The translations under genes and the position numbers were made by a program. A DNA stretch of 64,000 nt from Zygnema cylindricum (lineage: Eukaryota > Streptophyta > Zygnematophyceae > Zygnematales > Zygnemataceae). Location of the stretch: positions 159,673-223,672 of the forward strand of contig JBBHKE010000714.1 of NCBI GenBank assembly GCA_037447655.1, in the 5' to 3' direction. Positions 23,372 through 34,908 of the stretch are shown here, one piece after another. Below the pieces are notes generated by a model, which had not been told where the DNA came from, searched no databases, and worked only from the letters and a program-made list of their open reading frames with translations. Position 1 is the first letter of the stretch. The number at the start of each line of letters is the position of its first letter.

Positions 23372-25608
23372 TGTAGAAATTAATGGTCCGTTTAAAGTAT
23401 TTTCTAGGTCTAAATAGAAATATAGAAAGAAGCCGAGGCAGTCTACCTCTAACTTCTCTCTCCAACTCTCAAATTTGTCGCAGTCACTGAGAGTTCGGAG
23501 AGGGAGCTAGAGCCATGGCTACCTAGGCTATCCAGAGGTTTACAAGAAATATATATTAGTTAGGGGTTTATTTACTAAAAAGATATGTGTCGGCCACAGG
23601 ATTTGATCTAAGTACCTGCCGGGCGGCGAGCTGCCGGTAGCCGGTAGCTTTAACCGTTAAGTCTTTAGCTAGTGTTACGTACTATATGGTTTGATTCTTA
23701 GTTATACATTAACAAGTAGGACAATTCATTTAACTGATACTATTTACAGGATACATAGAATCAGTAATGTAAAGCACAGATTGTGGTACGGATAAAGAAA
23801 CGAATACGACGCATTTGTTTCTTTAGCAAAACGAATACCGCGCAGGTATTTATTACGGCTACGATTAAATGTAAATTTAATCGGACAGCCGGAATGAACG
23901 CCAAGATCGCGGAAGAGAATTTCGGCAGTTTGTGGTCATCGCCACATTGAATGACACGTGGCGAAATTACATTGGATCGTGGTATCTCCGGAGATTACGA
24001 CACCAAATCCGGATATGACATGTGTTGACATTTAGGCCATGTCGTACAATGTCCGTACAAAAAGGACACCGGTAGTTGTACTTTTGTGTACGAAAGTGGA
24101 ATATGATTGGCTCCGTACATCAGTAGATAGAGTCTGTGAGAGAGATAGGACTTACAAAAATTAGGAGATAGGATCCTCTCTCCCAGAGAGCTTCTGTACA
24201 AAAGGTCAACTTTGACCCTCCATAACTTACTACTCAGGGGAGCAAATGTTGATATTTGAGTATTTTCTAGGTCTGTATTAGGATAGAAAAAGAGTTGAGG
24301 CGGTCTGCCTCTAACTCCCTTATCCAAGACCCCACACTTGTTGTAGTCACTGAAGGCTGATAGGGAGCTAGAGCCATGGCTGCCTAGGCTCTCTAGAGAA
24401 GACAGGGGGTGAATTAGGTAGACTTACCAAAAAATAATTGACGGACACAGGAATTGATCCTGGTACCTGCCGTCCGTCAATCCGCATTAGCCGTTAGCTC
24501 TACCAGTTAAGTCTAGGACAGATATTACGATATATAGGGTTTGATAAATATATAAATCGTCATATGTAGATTTATACGTTTAACGGCTAATAGATACTTA
24601 GTACATAGATACAGTTTGATTTAGTACAAAGTACGGTATGTGGACAGAACGGATACCGCGCATTTGTTTGATAGCGAAACAAATACCGCGCGTCAAATTT
24701 CAGCGGCTAGGATTATAGCCGGTTTTGATCGGACGGCCACGATAGGCGCCGCGGTCACGGAAAAGGCATTTTTGGCGTTTTACGGTCTTTGCCACGTTAG
24801 ATGACATGTGGCGTGATAACATTGGACTACGGGAATTTGGAGATTACAGGAACTAATCCTGATTTGACACGTGTCGACATTTTGGCCATGTCGTACAATG
24901 GCCGTACATAAAGTACACCGGCACCTGTACTTTTCTGTACGACACAGTAATTTGATTGGTGTCGTACTTCAGTAGATAGAGTTTTAGAGAGGGAATAGGA
25001 CTTAGAAAATTATGGGTAGGCAGGTGCCTCTCCTAGAGAGCTCTCTATATAAATGGCAAACTTTGGCCAGCCATAACTATCAATTTACTTGACCATTTTC
25101 AGTGATTCTTTTTGCTACGGACTCAGGGGATTCCAGGCTACACAGGAGTGTAATCGGTCAGAGTTTTTGTCTGCCAGGGTGGCTGCATTTATAAGGGAAA
25201 GTCAAAGTGGGTGAATGTGTCCAAATCTCATATTCTAAATTTGCATTCTGTGGTGGAACTGAGCACACAGAAAGTGTTATTTCACAGGGGTGAATCTATA
25301 TTAATATTGTGACTTTCAAGGGGTCATTCATTTGGGTTTATATTAACATGGAGTCGGACTATCTAGATTAGCTTCTTTTGGATTTGCATACTCTGAGGGC
25401 CAATAGAGGTCTCAGAGTTTCAGCAAATTCAGAGATTCTTTTTGCTATCGACTCACGGGAATGTTGCCTTCACAAGGGTGCAGGTGGTCAAAGTTTTTGT
25501 TTGCCAGGGTGGCAGTTACTCGTGCTGAAAGACAAAGGGGTCAAGGTTATCCTAGAGGCTTTCTGTGAGCTGCCTATTCTGAGGACTTATGGAGGTCTCA
25601 GAGTTGCA
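23372..25608 (+). repeat. 5' LTR of element B, interrupted by a solo LTR
   Basis: It begins TGTAGAAATTAATGGTCC and ends GAGGTCTCAGAGTTGCA directly before the primer-binding site. The first part is 23372-24246 and resumes after the solo LTR at 25423-25608. Its first ~150 bases match the start of the 3' LTR at 41749 almost exactly. An antisense tRNA-like block lies at about 23594-23675. Confidence 0.88.
24247..25422 (+). mobile_element. solo LTR (type 2) nested in the 5' LTR of element B
   Basis: A 1176-bp unit starting TGTTGATATTTGAG and ending GTCTCAGAGTTTCA, flanked on both sides by GCAAA (24242-24246 and 25423-25427). The host LTR sequence (GGAGCAAATTCAGAGATTC in the 3' LTR copy) is cut exactly at that point. 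No internal region remains, so it reflects LTR-LTR recombination of a related family. It contains a tRNA-like block (antisense, about 24446-24516). Confidence 0.9.
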
Positions 25609-25623
25609 GGTTATGGGCCCACC
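25609..25623 (+). other. primer-binding site of element B (initiator tRNA-Met anticodon stem-loop type)
   Basis: GGTTATGGGCCCACC follows the terminal CA of the 5' LTR directly. It is the complement of GGTGGGCCCATAACC, the anticodon stem-loop of plant initiator tRNA-Met as I know it, rather than of the tRNA 3' end that most plant copia elements use. Drosophila copia uses this half-tRNA mode. The ATG at 25613-25615 opens the frame of the gag protein (MGPPSRVPIFNG). Confidence 0.7.
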
Positions 25624-28494
25624 ATCTAGGGTGCCCATATTCAATGGAGGTGGCTTCATATGCTGGGAAAGTATGATGACAAGAGCTCTATGTGAGAAAC
25701 GATTTCGGAGAATAATGAGTGGACGGGTGAGGCGTCGATCTAGTCTTAGGATACCTTCAGGGTTTACAGGAGGTAGATTCACTTGAGATGCAGATCCATC
25801 TTCAACAGAGGAGACAAAATAAGGAAAGGTGGTGGACAAAGAAAAGAAGAAGGAGACGACCACACCAATAGCAACTGGTTCGGCATTCATGTCACCTATT
25901 CTGAGGAACGAGGAGAATGATACTAATACCTGTGACTTCAACAATATCGCAGGAAAGCACTTCATCCTCCAAAATCTTACTCAAGGACTTGCATGTCCTC
26001 ATTTGCAGGTAGAAAGGGCATCCGATCTTTGGATGGCTCTCATAGAGATGTGCCGAAGTGGTACAATTCAGCAACAACAGTTGGTTGATCAGAAAGTTAA
26101 CAAGTATGTAAACAAAGGGGGGAAGATGTTGGATTTTTGCAATGAGCTTGCTACACTATTTATGGAGCTAGAGAGTGCGGGAAAAGATTTTAGTGAAAAA
26201 GAAAAGGTTAACTATTTACTGATGAAGTTACCCGATGAGTTCGAGAACATAGTCAACCGTGTGCAGGACTTGCCGGACTCAAGGTGGATATAGAACTCAG
26301 TGATATAGATGATTCTCGTTCGGAAGAATACGATTGAGATCCGAAGGGGAGAAAAGAGTGGCGAAGCCTTGGCAACTGCGGCCGATTGGAGGAACAAGGA
26401 TTCCCGGAAACAGTTCGGAAACTATGGGGGAAGGGAGCAGAAAAAACAGGTTGACGAGTTCGAACCAAGAGCTCCTAAAGGTTTATGTCATTTTTGTAAG
26501 AAACATGAGCACTATATGGCTGAGTGCACTAAGCTAACCGAGCTTCGGTTAAAAGAGGGGCAGACCGGTGGTAACACGAGAGGAAAGAAAAAGGCCCTTG
26601 TGACACAGCTACATGAGGCGGAATTCGAGGACGAGGACGATGAGCTCTTTCTAGATGAGGAGTTGGAGGCGAAAAACGAGGTCGAAATTCCACAAAGACA
26701 GAAATGTCCTTACGGTGGATTGAAAGGTGAAGAAGGCTGGATTGTAGATTCAAGTGCCTCCATGCACATGTGTTAGGATAGGCACATGTTCACTAAGATA
26801 AGAAAAATTCCCACCGTAGAGATAGAGTAGGGGGATGGGAGGATAGTCACCACTACTCTTGTAAGATCGGTAGATCTGAAAGTGTTAGTAGAAGGAAAGA
26901 CATCCATAGTAACATTCTCCGATGTATTGTTTATTCCGGAGCTGAACAAAAACCTCATCTCTACATTAGTGTTAGATGATAAGGGTTTTTTTACTAGCAC
27001 TAGGGAAGGAGTCTTTGCTGCTAGTTCTGGGGAGGATGTCTATTTCATTGTTGAGAAAGGTAGCCATAGGATGTTTAGGCTGATTTGAAGTAATGAAACG
27101 AAGAAACTTTATTATGCTGGTGTTCATGATATTATGATGTGGCAAAAGAGACTTGGGCATGTGAATCTATATAAATTAAGAGAGATGAAAGAGATGGGAG
27201 TGGTGGAAGGGATAAGTTCAGTGAGAATGATAATATAAGTGATTGTAGTGGATGTGCTCAAGGTAAAACAAAAAGATTACCCTTTCCTAAAACAGCCACC
27301 TATAAGGGAGAAAAAATTATAGATCTAGTACACACAGATATTTGGGGACCAGCTAAAGTGCCCTCACCGGGGGGGAAGAGATTTATGATGACCATCACTA
27401 ATGATTGGTCTAGGTATTCGCGAGTGTATTTTTTGAAAAACAAGTCCGAAGCTCAGGATTGTTTTAGACAATATAGAGCATGGAGCGAAAAACTCCATGA
27501 AACTCCAATGAAGAGAATAAGAAGTGACAATGGTGGAGAGTATACTTCTAACCAGTTTGAGGATTTTCTGAAGGAAGATGGGGTCCAACACCAAAATACA
27601 GTTCCAAAAACCCGGAACAGAATGGGGTAGCTGAAAGGTTAAATAGAACACTAAGTGATAGTGCTAGAAGTATGTTGTCAGATAAGAAGATAGGAAAAAG
27701 ATTTTGGGCAGAAGCAATGAATTGTGATAATTACCTCAAAAATAGAGTTCTTACTTGAGCTTTAAAAGATGAAACACCTTATGAGAGATGGAAAGGCCGG
27801 AAACCAGACATATCTCACTTAAGGGTTTTCGGCAGTCAAGTATTCAGTCTAGATACAGATCGGTCTAATTAGAAGCTAGATCCTAAAGGAAAACCGGGAT
27901 AGTTATTAAGATATGATGAGGATGTTAAAAGATATAAAGTTTATGATCTAAAAAGGGAAGATATAATCTTAGTAAAGCATCTAGTAGTTATGGATGAAGG
28001 AAACTCTGTGGATCCCTTAAAATATACAAAGTCAGTAAAAATCAGATTTGATTCAGAAAAATTCCAATGACTTTGAGCTCTCTAACTATCCAGGTTTTAG
28101 AGAAGATGACATTCTTGCAGATACAAATCACACCAAAAAGGACTCAGCTGTGGAAACTCAAGTGACAACTCTACCCGAAGCGGAAGACGTGGTGGAAATT
28201 GATTCGGAATCAAGAAATAGGGGAGAAGTCGAGTTTGTTCGAAAGAATCCACGAGAACCATCTATTCCGGCCTCAGATTTTGAGGGGGGAAGGAGAAGTA
28301 GCAAAAGACTACAAGAAAAACAAGTTAATAACAAGGTAACTAAACTATCTCATCAAGATGAACCTCAAACTTATGGAGAGGCAATGACTTGTCCAAAAAG
28401 AAACCGGTGGAAGACATCCATCAATGAGGAGATAGCCTCAATTATGGCAGTCGATACTTGGGAGCTGGTGGATTGTCCACCTAACCGAAAACCA
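25613..28494 (+). pseudogene. element B gag-pol, 5' part (gag, protease, integrase, start of RT)
   Basis: Encodes a copia polyprotein in decayed form. Gag starts MGPPSRVPIFNG and contains an LLMKLPDEFENIVNRVQDLPDS segment. A CCHC knuckle CHFCKKHEHYMAEC (CX2CX4HX4C) starts near 26487. The protease site reads WIVDSSAS (intact copies have DSGAS). The pre-integrase zinc region (GH...CSGCAQGK) is near 27155-27265, the integrase core SDNGGEYTSNQF near 27520, and the linker before RT reaches WELVDCPPNRKP. Stops occur near 26291, 26776, 26829 and 27086, and a frameshift lies near 27212. The frame stops at 28494 only because another element has inserted there. Confidence 0.88.
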
Positions 28495-29545
28495 TGTAAC
28501 TCTGAGACCTCCATAAGTCCTCAGAGTGGACAGCTTCCAAGAAGCCTCTAGGATAATCCTGACCCCTTTGTGTTTAAGCAAAAATAACTGCCACCCCTGG
28601 CAGACAAAAACCCTGACAACCTGCACCCCTGTGAAGGCAAGACTCCCCTGAGTCGAGTAGCAAAAATAATCTCTGAATTTGCTCCCCTGAGCAGTAAGTT
28701 ATGGAGGGTCAAAGTTGACCTTTTGTACAGAAGCTCTCTGGGAGAGAGGGTCCTATCTTCTAATTTTTCTAAGTCCTATCTCTCTCACAGACTCTATCTA
28801 CTGATGTACGGAACCAATCAGAATGGAGTTCCGTACGCAAAAGTACAGCCGCCGGTGTACTTTCAGTACGGACATTGTACGACATGACCTAAATGTCGAC
28901 ACATGTCAAATCGGATTCGGTGTCATAATCTCCGGAGATTCTACAATCCAACGGAATTTCGCCACGTGTATCCAATGTGGTGATGACCACAAACGGCCGA
29001 GAATCTCTTCCGTGATCTCCGCTTTCTTCCTGGCCATTTGATTGAATGTCGATTTGAATCGTAGCTGTCATAAATACTTGCGCGATATTTGTATCGTTTA
29101 AAGAAACAAATGAGCGGTACTTGTTTCTTATCTGTATCGTAATCCGTACTTCTACATAACTGACTCTATGCATTCCGTAAGGAGTTGTCGTTGAATGAAA
29201 TATCTTACGTGGTAATGTTTAAATAAATATCAAACCCTAAAGTATATATCATTGGTTGTAGACCTAACGGATAAGGCTACCACCGTCTACCGGCAGCCTG
29301 ACGTCCAGTAGGTACCAGGATCAAATCCTGGTTGCATCATCAATCCATTTCGTAAATAAACTACCATTCAATAAATCAACTAATCTATTTACCGTAAACC
29401 TTTGGCTACCCTAGGTAGCCATGGCTCTAGCTTCCTCTCCAATTTCTGAGTGATTACGAGAAGTGTTGGAGTTGGAGAGAGAAATTAGAGACTGTATTTC
29501 TAATTAGACCTACAAAATACTTATAAAGGACCATCAATTTTTACA
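28495..29545 (-). repeat. left LTR of the tandem complex (3' LTR of unit C)
   Basis: 1051 bp, reading TGTAACTCTGAGACC at the left edge and TTTTTACA at the right edge on the + strand. It is followed by the reverse complement of a polypurine tract (CTCCCCTTATTTTCTAG). A tRNA-like block lies on the + strand at about 29259-29333, with GACCTAACGGATAAGG and CAGGATCAAATCCTG. Confidence 0.88.
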
Positions 29546-32500
29546 CTCCCCTTATTTTCTAGTCAATCTTTTTATTTTAGACCACACTTCTTCGTGCAAA
29601 AAATAAGCTTAGGGGAAGGCATAGGTTTGGTCATCATATCTGCTACCATCTCGCTATCTGGTCGGTACTCTAAACTGATTATTTTGTTTTTTACTTTCTC
29701 TCTAACAAAGCTGAGTCTAATGTCCATGTGTTTGGCTTTAAAATGGTGTTTAGGATTGGCATAAATAGCGATTGCTGCCTGATTATCACAAAAAAAAATA
29801 TGCACACCATTTTAAGGTGACCAAGCTCACCAAGCAAAGACTTGACCCATATCAATTTTTTTACAGCAGGGCAAGAGGCCATATACTTAGCCTCCATGGT
29901 GGACCGAGGAATAACCTTTTGCTGTTTGCTACTCTAACAGCAAGCTCCATCACCCACATATAATACATATCCAGAAGTAAATCTCCTCATCGGAGCATCA
30001 CCATAATTGGCATCACTCCAAGTAGCGATGTCAGTATTCTCCCCACCTAGATGCAACCATAGATCCCTAGTTCCTATCAAATATCTAAGGACTCTCTTAG
30101 TTGCCTCCCAATCCCTCTTAGTGGGAGCATTTAGACTTTTACTCAGCACTCCTACAGCTGCAGCTAAATCGGGCTGGGTACAATTCATAAAATAGATTAT
30201 ATTTCCCACTACTTGTCTGTAAGGAATAGTCTGCATGATCTTCTATTCTTCAAGGATAATTTCCTTGTCTAAGACTATGACTCCTTCTTCCTCACTCCCC
30301 TCACTTCCCTTCTTTAACTCCATTGGAGTTGTACAACTATTAGCTTTATCCATCTGAAATTTTTGAGTATGTTCCCTATTGCTTCCTTTTGAGTCAATCT
30401 TATAATCTTTCTTTTCGTTCTCTTTCTACTTGAATTCTCAAAATATATTTTGCTTCCCCCATATCGTTCATTTCAAATCTCCCCTTAATATCGGTTTTCA
30501 GTTTATTAATTTTGTCAATTGATTTACTTAAGATTAGCAAATCATCAATATAAATTGCAATAAATATAACACCTTCTCATCTTCAAAAACATAGATTGAG
30601 TGATCTGAGCTGATCTGATCCGGATATATCCCAGACCGGTAAGAAACTCATCAAGCTTCTTATTCCACTATCGAGGCGCCTTTTTCAAACCATAAAGGGA
30701 TTTAATCAGTCGGCATACCTTACTCTCCTCTCCTTCCTCCAGAAATTCTTCGGGTTGTCGCATGAAGATCTCCTCTTCCAATTCTCCATTCAAAAAGGCT
30801 ATCTTGATGTCCATCTGGTGCACCTCCATGTCTTCAGCTGCTGCTAGACTGAGAAGTATGCAGACGGAAGGAAAATCTGACCACCGGGGCAAAGGTTTCC
30901 TCGTAGTTGATTCCTTATTTCTGTGTAAATCCTTTTTCCACTAATCAGGCTTTGTAACGCTCAATGGTGTTATCCGGGTTCAGTTTTAATTTAAAAACCC
31001 ACTTATAACCGATTGGTTTTCAGTAAAGTGGACAGTCCACCAGCTCCTAAGTATCGGCTGCCATAATTATGGCCATCTCCTTATTCATGGTTGTCTTCCA
31101 CCAGTTCCTTTCTGGACAAGTCATCGCCTCTCCATAAGTTTGAGGTTCATCTTGATGAGGTAGTTTTGTTTTACCTTATTATTAACCAGTTTTTCTTGTA
31201 ATTTTTTGCTACTTCTCCTTCCCCCCTCAAAATATGTGGCCGGAATAGATGGTTCTCGTGGGTTCTTTCGAACAATCTCGGCTTCTCCCCTATCCCTTGA
31301 TTCCGAAGCAATTTCCATCACGTCTTCCGCTTCGGGTAGAGTTGTCACTGGAGTTTCCGCAGCCGAGTCCTTTTCGGTCTGATTTGTACCTGCAAGAATG
31401 TCATCTTCTCTAAAACTTGGATAGTTAGGAAGCTCAAAGTCATCGGAATTTTCTGACTCAAATCTGATTTTTACTGACTTTGTATACTTGAAGGAATCCA
31501 CGGACTTTCCTTCATCCATAACTACTAGATGCTTTACTAAGATTATATCTTCTTTTTTTAGATCGTAAACTCTATATCCTTTAACATCCTCATCATATCC
31601 TAATAAGTATCCCGGTTTTCTTTTATGATCTAGCTTCTTATTAGACCGATCTGTATCTAGACCGAATACTTGACTACCGAAAACCTTTAAGTGAGATATG
31701 TATGGTTTTCGGCCGGTCCATTTCTCATAAGGTGTTTGATCTTTTATAGTTGAGGTAAGAACTCTATTTTTGAGGTTATTAGCGCAATTTATTGCTTCTG
31801 CCCAAAACCTTTTTCCTATCTTCTTATCGGACAACATACTTCTAGCACTATCACTCAGTGTCCTATTCAATCGTTCAGCTACCCGATTCTGTTCCGGGTT
31901 TTCTTGAACTGTCTTTTGGTGTTGAACCCCATCTTCCCTCAGAAAAATCCTCAAATTGGTTAGAAGTAAACTCTCCACCATTGTCACTCCTTACTCTCTT
32001 GATTGGAGTTTCATGGAGTTTTTCGCTCCATGCTTTATATTGTCTAAAACAATCCTGAGCTTCTGACTTGTTTTTCAAAAAATACACCCTAAAAGACCGA
32101 GACCTATCATCACTGATAGTCATCATAAATCTCTTCCCTCCCTGTGAGGGCACTTTGGCCGGTCCCCAAATACCTGTGTGTACTAGATCTAGAATTTTTT
32201 CTCCCCTATAGGTGGCTGTTTTGGGAAAGGGCAATCTGTGTGCTTTACCTTGAGTACACTAACTATAATCACTTATATTATCACTCTCACTGAACTGAAT
32301 CCCTTCCACCACTCCCATCTTTTTCATCTCCCTTAACTTATCTAGATTTACATGCCCAAGCCTCGTATGCCACATTATAATATCATGAACACCAGCATAA
32401 TAAAGTTTCTTCATTTCATTACTTAATATCAGCCTTAACATCCCATGGCTACCTTTCTCAACAATGAAATAGACTTCCTCCTCAAAACTAGCAGTAAAGA

Positions 32501-33875
32501 CTCCTTCCTTAGTGCTAGTAAATAAAATCCTTATCACTAATACAGATGTAGAGATGAGGTTTTTGTTCAGCTCCGGAATAAACAATACATCGGCGAATGT
32601 TACTATTGATGTCTTTCCTTCTACTAACACTTTCAGATCTACCGATCCTACAAGAGAAGTGGTGACTTTCCTCCCATCCCCGTACACTATCTCTACGGTG
32701 GGAATATTTCTTATCTTAGTGAACAAGTGCCTATCCTTACACATGTGCATGGAGGCACCTGAATCTACAATCCAGCCTTCTTCACTTATCAATCCACCGT
32801 AAGCACATTTCTGCCTTCGTGGAATTTTGACCTCTTTTTTCGCCTCCAATTCCTCATCTAAAAGGAGCTCATCGTCCTCGTCCTCGGAATCCGCCTCATG
32901 TACCTGTGTTACAAGGGCCTTTTTCTTTCCTCTTGGGGTACCACCGGTCTTCCCCTCCTTTAACCGAAGCTAGCTTAGCTTACTGCACTCTGCCATATAA
33001 TGCCCAGGTTTCTTACAAAAATGACATAAACCTTTAGGAGCCCTTGATTTTTCTGCTCGCTCCCCCTATAGTTTCCACCCGGTTTCTGAGAATCCTTGTT
33101 CCTCCAATCGGTCGCAGTTGCGAAGGTTTGGCCACTCTTTCTTCCCCTTTGGATCTCAATCGTATTCTCCCAAACGAGAATCATCCCTACCACTGAGTTC
33201 CATATCCACCTTGAGTCAGGCAAGTCCTGCACACGGTAAACTATGTTCACGAACTCATCAGGTAACTTCATCAGTAAACAGTTAACCTTTTCTTTTTCAC
33301 TAAAATCTTTTCCCGCACTGTGTAGCTCCATGAAGAGTGTAGCAAGCTCATTGCACAAATCCAACATATTTCCCCCTTTGTATACATACTCCTTAACTTT
33401 CTGATCAGCCAACTGTTGTTGCTGAATCGTACCACTTCGGTACATCTCTATGAGAGCCATCCAAAGATCGGATGCTCTTTCTACCTGCAAATGAGGACAT
33501 GCAAGTCCTTGAGTGAGATGGCGTAGGATGAAGTGCTTTGTCGCCATATTGTTGAGAGTCCCAGGTTTCAGTATCATTCTCCTCATTCCTCGGAATAGGT
33601 GACATGAATGTGGAACCAGTTGCTATTGGTGTGGTCGTCTCCTTCTCCTTTCCTTTGTCCACCACCTCTCCTTCTTTTGTTTCCTCCGTTCGAAGGTGGA
33701 TCTTCTTTCCTGGTGAATCTGGTTCCTCTAATTCCTGGAGGAATTCCAAGACTTGATGGACGCCCCAACCGTCCACTCACTATCCGCCAAAACCTTTTTT
33801 TGCATAGAGCTCCTATCATACCCAGTATATGAAGCCAGTTCCATTAAAGATTGGTACCCTAGAGGGTGGGCCCAT
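29546..33875 (-). pseudogene. unit C gag-pol remnant
   Basis: A copia polyprotein read from 33875 (ATG in the primer-binding site) down to the polypurine tract at 29546. Recognisable parts are gag (33586-32975, with the frame broken near the zinc knuckle), protease WIVDSGASMHMC with an intact DSGA (in 32849-32259), and a 288-residue frame (31987-31121) with the end of integrase (RTLSDSARSMLSDKKIGKRFWAEA) and the acidic linker. The reverse transcriptase (30900-30540) is broken by stops and indels. The RNase H end reads DIRLSFVREKVKNK and YRPDSEMVADMMTKP at 29805-29572. It is not functional. Confidence 0.85.
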
Positions 33876-33879
33876 AACC
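33865..33879 (-). other. primer-binding site of unit C
   Basis: Reverse complement GGTTATGGGCCCACC, directly next to the middle LTR. It is identical to the sites of elements B and D, although the surrounding sequence has changed. Confidence 0.7.
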
Positions 33880-34908
33880 TGAAACTCTGAGACCTCCATA
33901 AGTCCTCAGAGGAGACAGCTTCCAAGAAGCCTCTAGGATAATCCTGACCCCTTTGTGTTTCAGCAAAAATAACTGCCACCCTGGCAGACCAAAACACTGA
34001 CCACCTACACCTGTGTGAAGGCAGACTCCCATGAGTTGATAGCAAAAAGAATCTCTAAATTTTCTCCTCTGAGCAGTAAGTTATGGAGGGTCAAAGTTGA
34101 CCTTTTGTACAGAAGCTCTCTACGAGAGAGGGTCCTATCTCCAAATTTTTATAAGTCTTATCTCTCTCAAGGACTCTATCTATTGATGTACGGAGCCAAT
34201 TTGAATGCAGCTCCGCACACAAAAGTACAGCTGCCGGTGTACATGGCCTAAATATCGACACGTGGTATGTCCGGATTTGTTCCCGTAATCCTCGGAGATG
34301 CCGCGATCCAATGTTATTTCGCCACATGTCATCCGATGTGGCGATGTCATAAACCGCCGAAATCCTCTTCCGCTATCTCGGCGTTAATCCGGCCGTCTGA
34401 TTAAATTCATATTTAATCGTAGCCGTAATAAATACATGTGCGATATCATTTTCTATAAAGAAACAAATGCGCGGTATTGGTTTCTTATCCGTACCGCAAT
34501 CCGTACTTTTACAATTATGGATCTACGTGTCCCGTAATCAGTTATAGTTAAATGAATTTTCCTACTGAATAACATTTAAATAAATATCATACCATATATT
34601 ACGTAACACTCGATAAAGACTTAACGGCTAAGGCTACCATCTATCGGCTGCCTACCGGCCGGTAGGTACAAGGATCAAATCATGAAGCCACACCATATCT
34701 TTTTAGTAATAAAACCCCTAACTAATATATAATCCCGTAAACCTCTGGTTAGCTTAGGTAGCCATGGCTCTAGCTCCCTCTCCAATTTCTCAGTGATTGA
34801 GACAAGTTTGAGAGTTGGAGAGAGAAGTTAGAGGTAGACTGCCTCGGCTTCTTTCTATATTTCAATTTAGAACTAGAAAATAATTTAAATGGATCATTAA
34901 TTTCTACA
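33880..34908 (-). repeat. shared middle LTR of the tandem complex
   Basis: A 1029-bp LTR with the primer-binding site of unit C on its left and the polypurine tract of unit D on its right. It therefore serves as 5' LTR of C and 3' LTR of D. Its edges on the + strand are TGAAACTCTGAGACC and TAATTTCTACA. A tRNA-like block lies at about 34618-34684. Confidence 0.88.
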
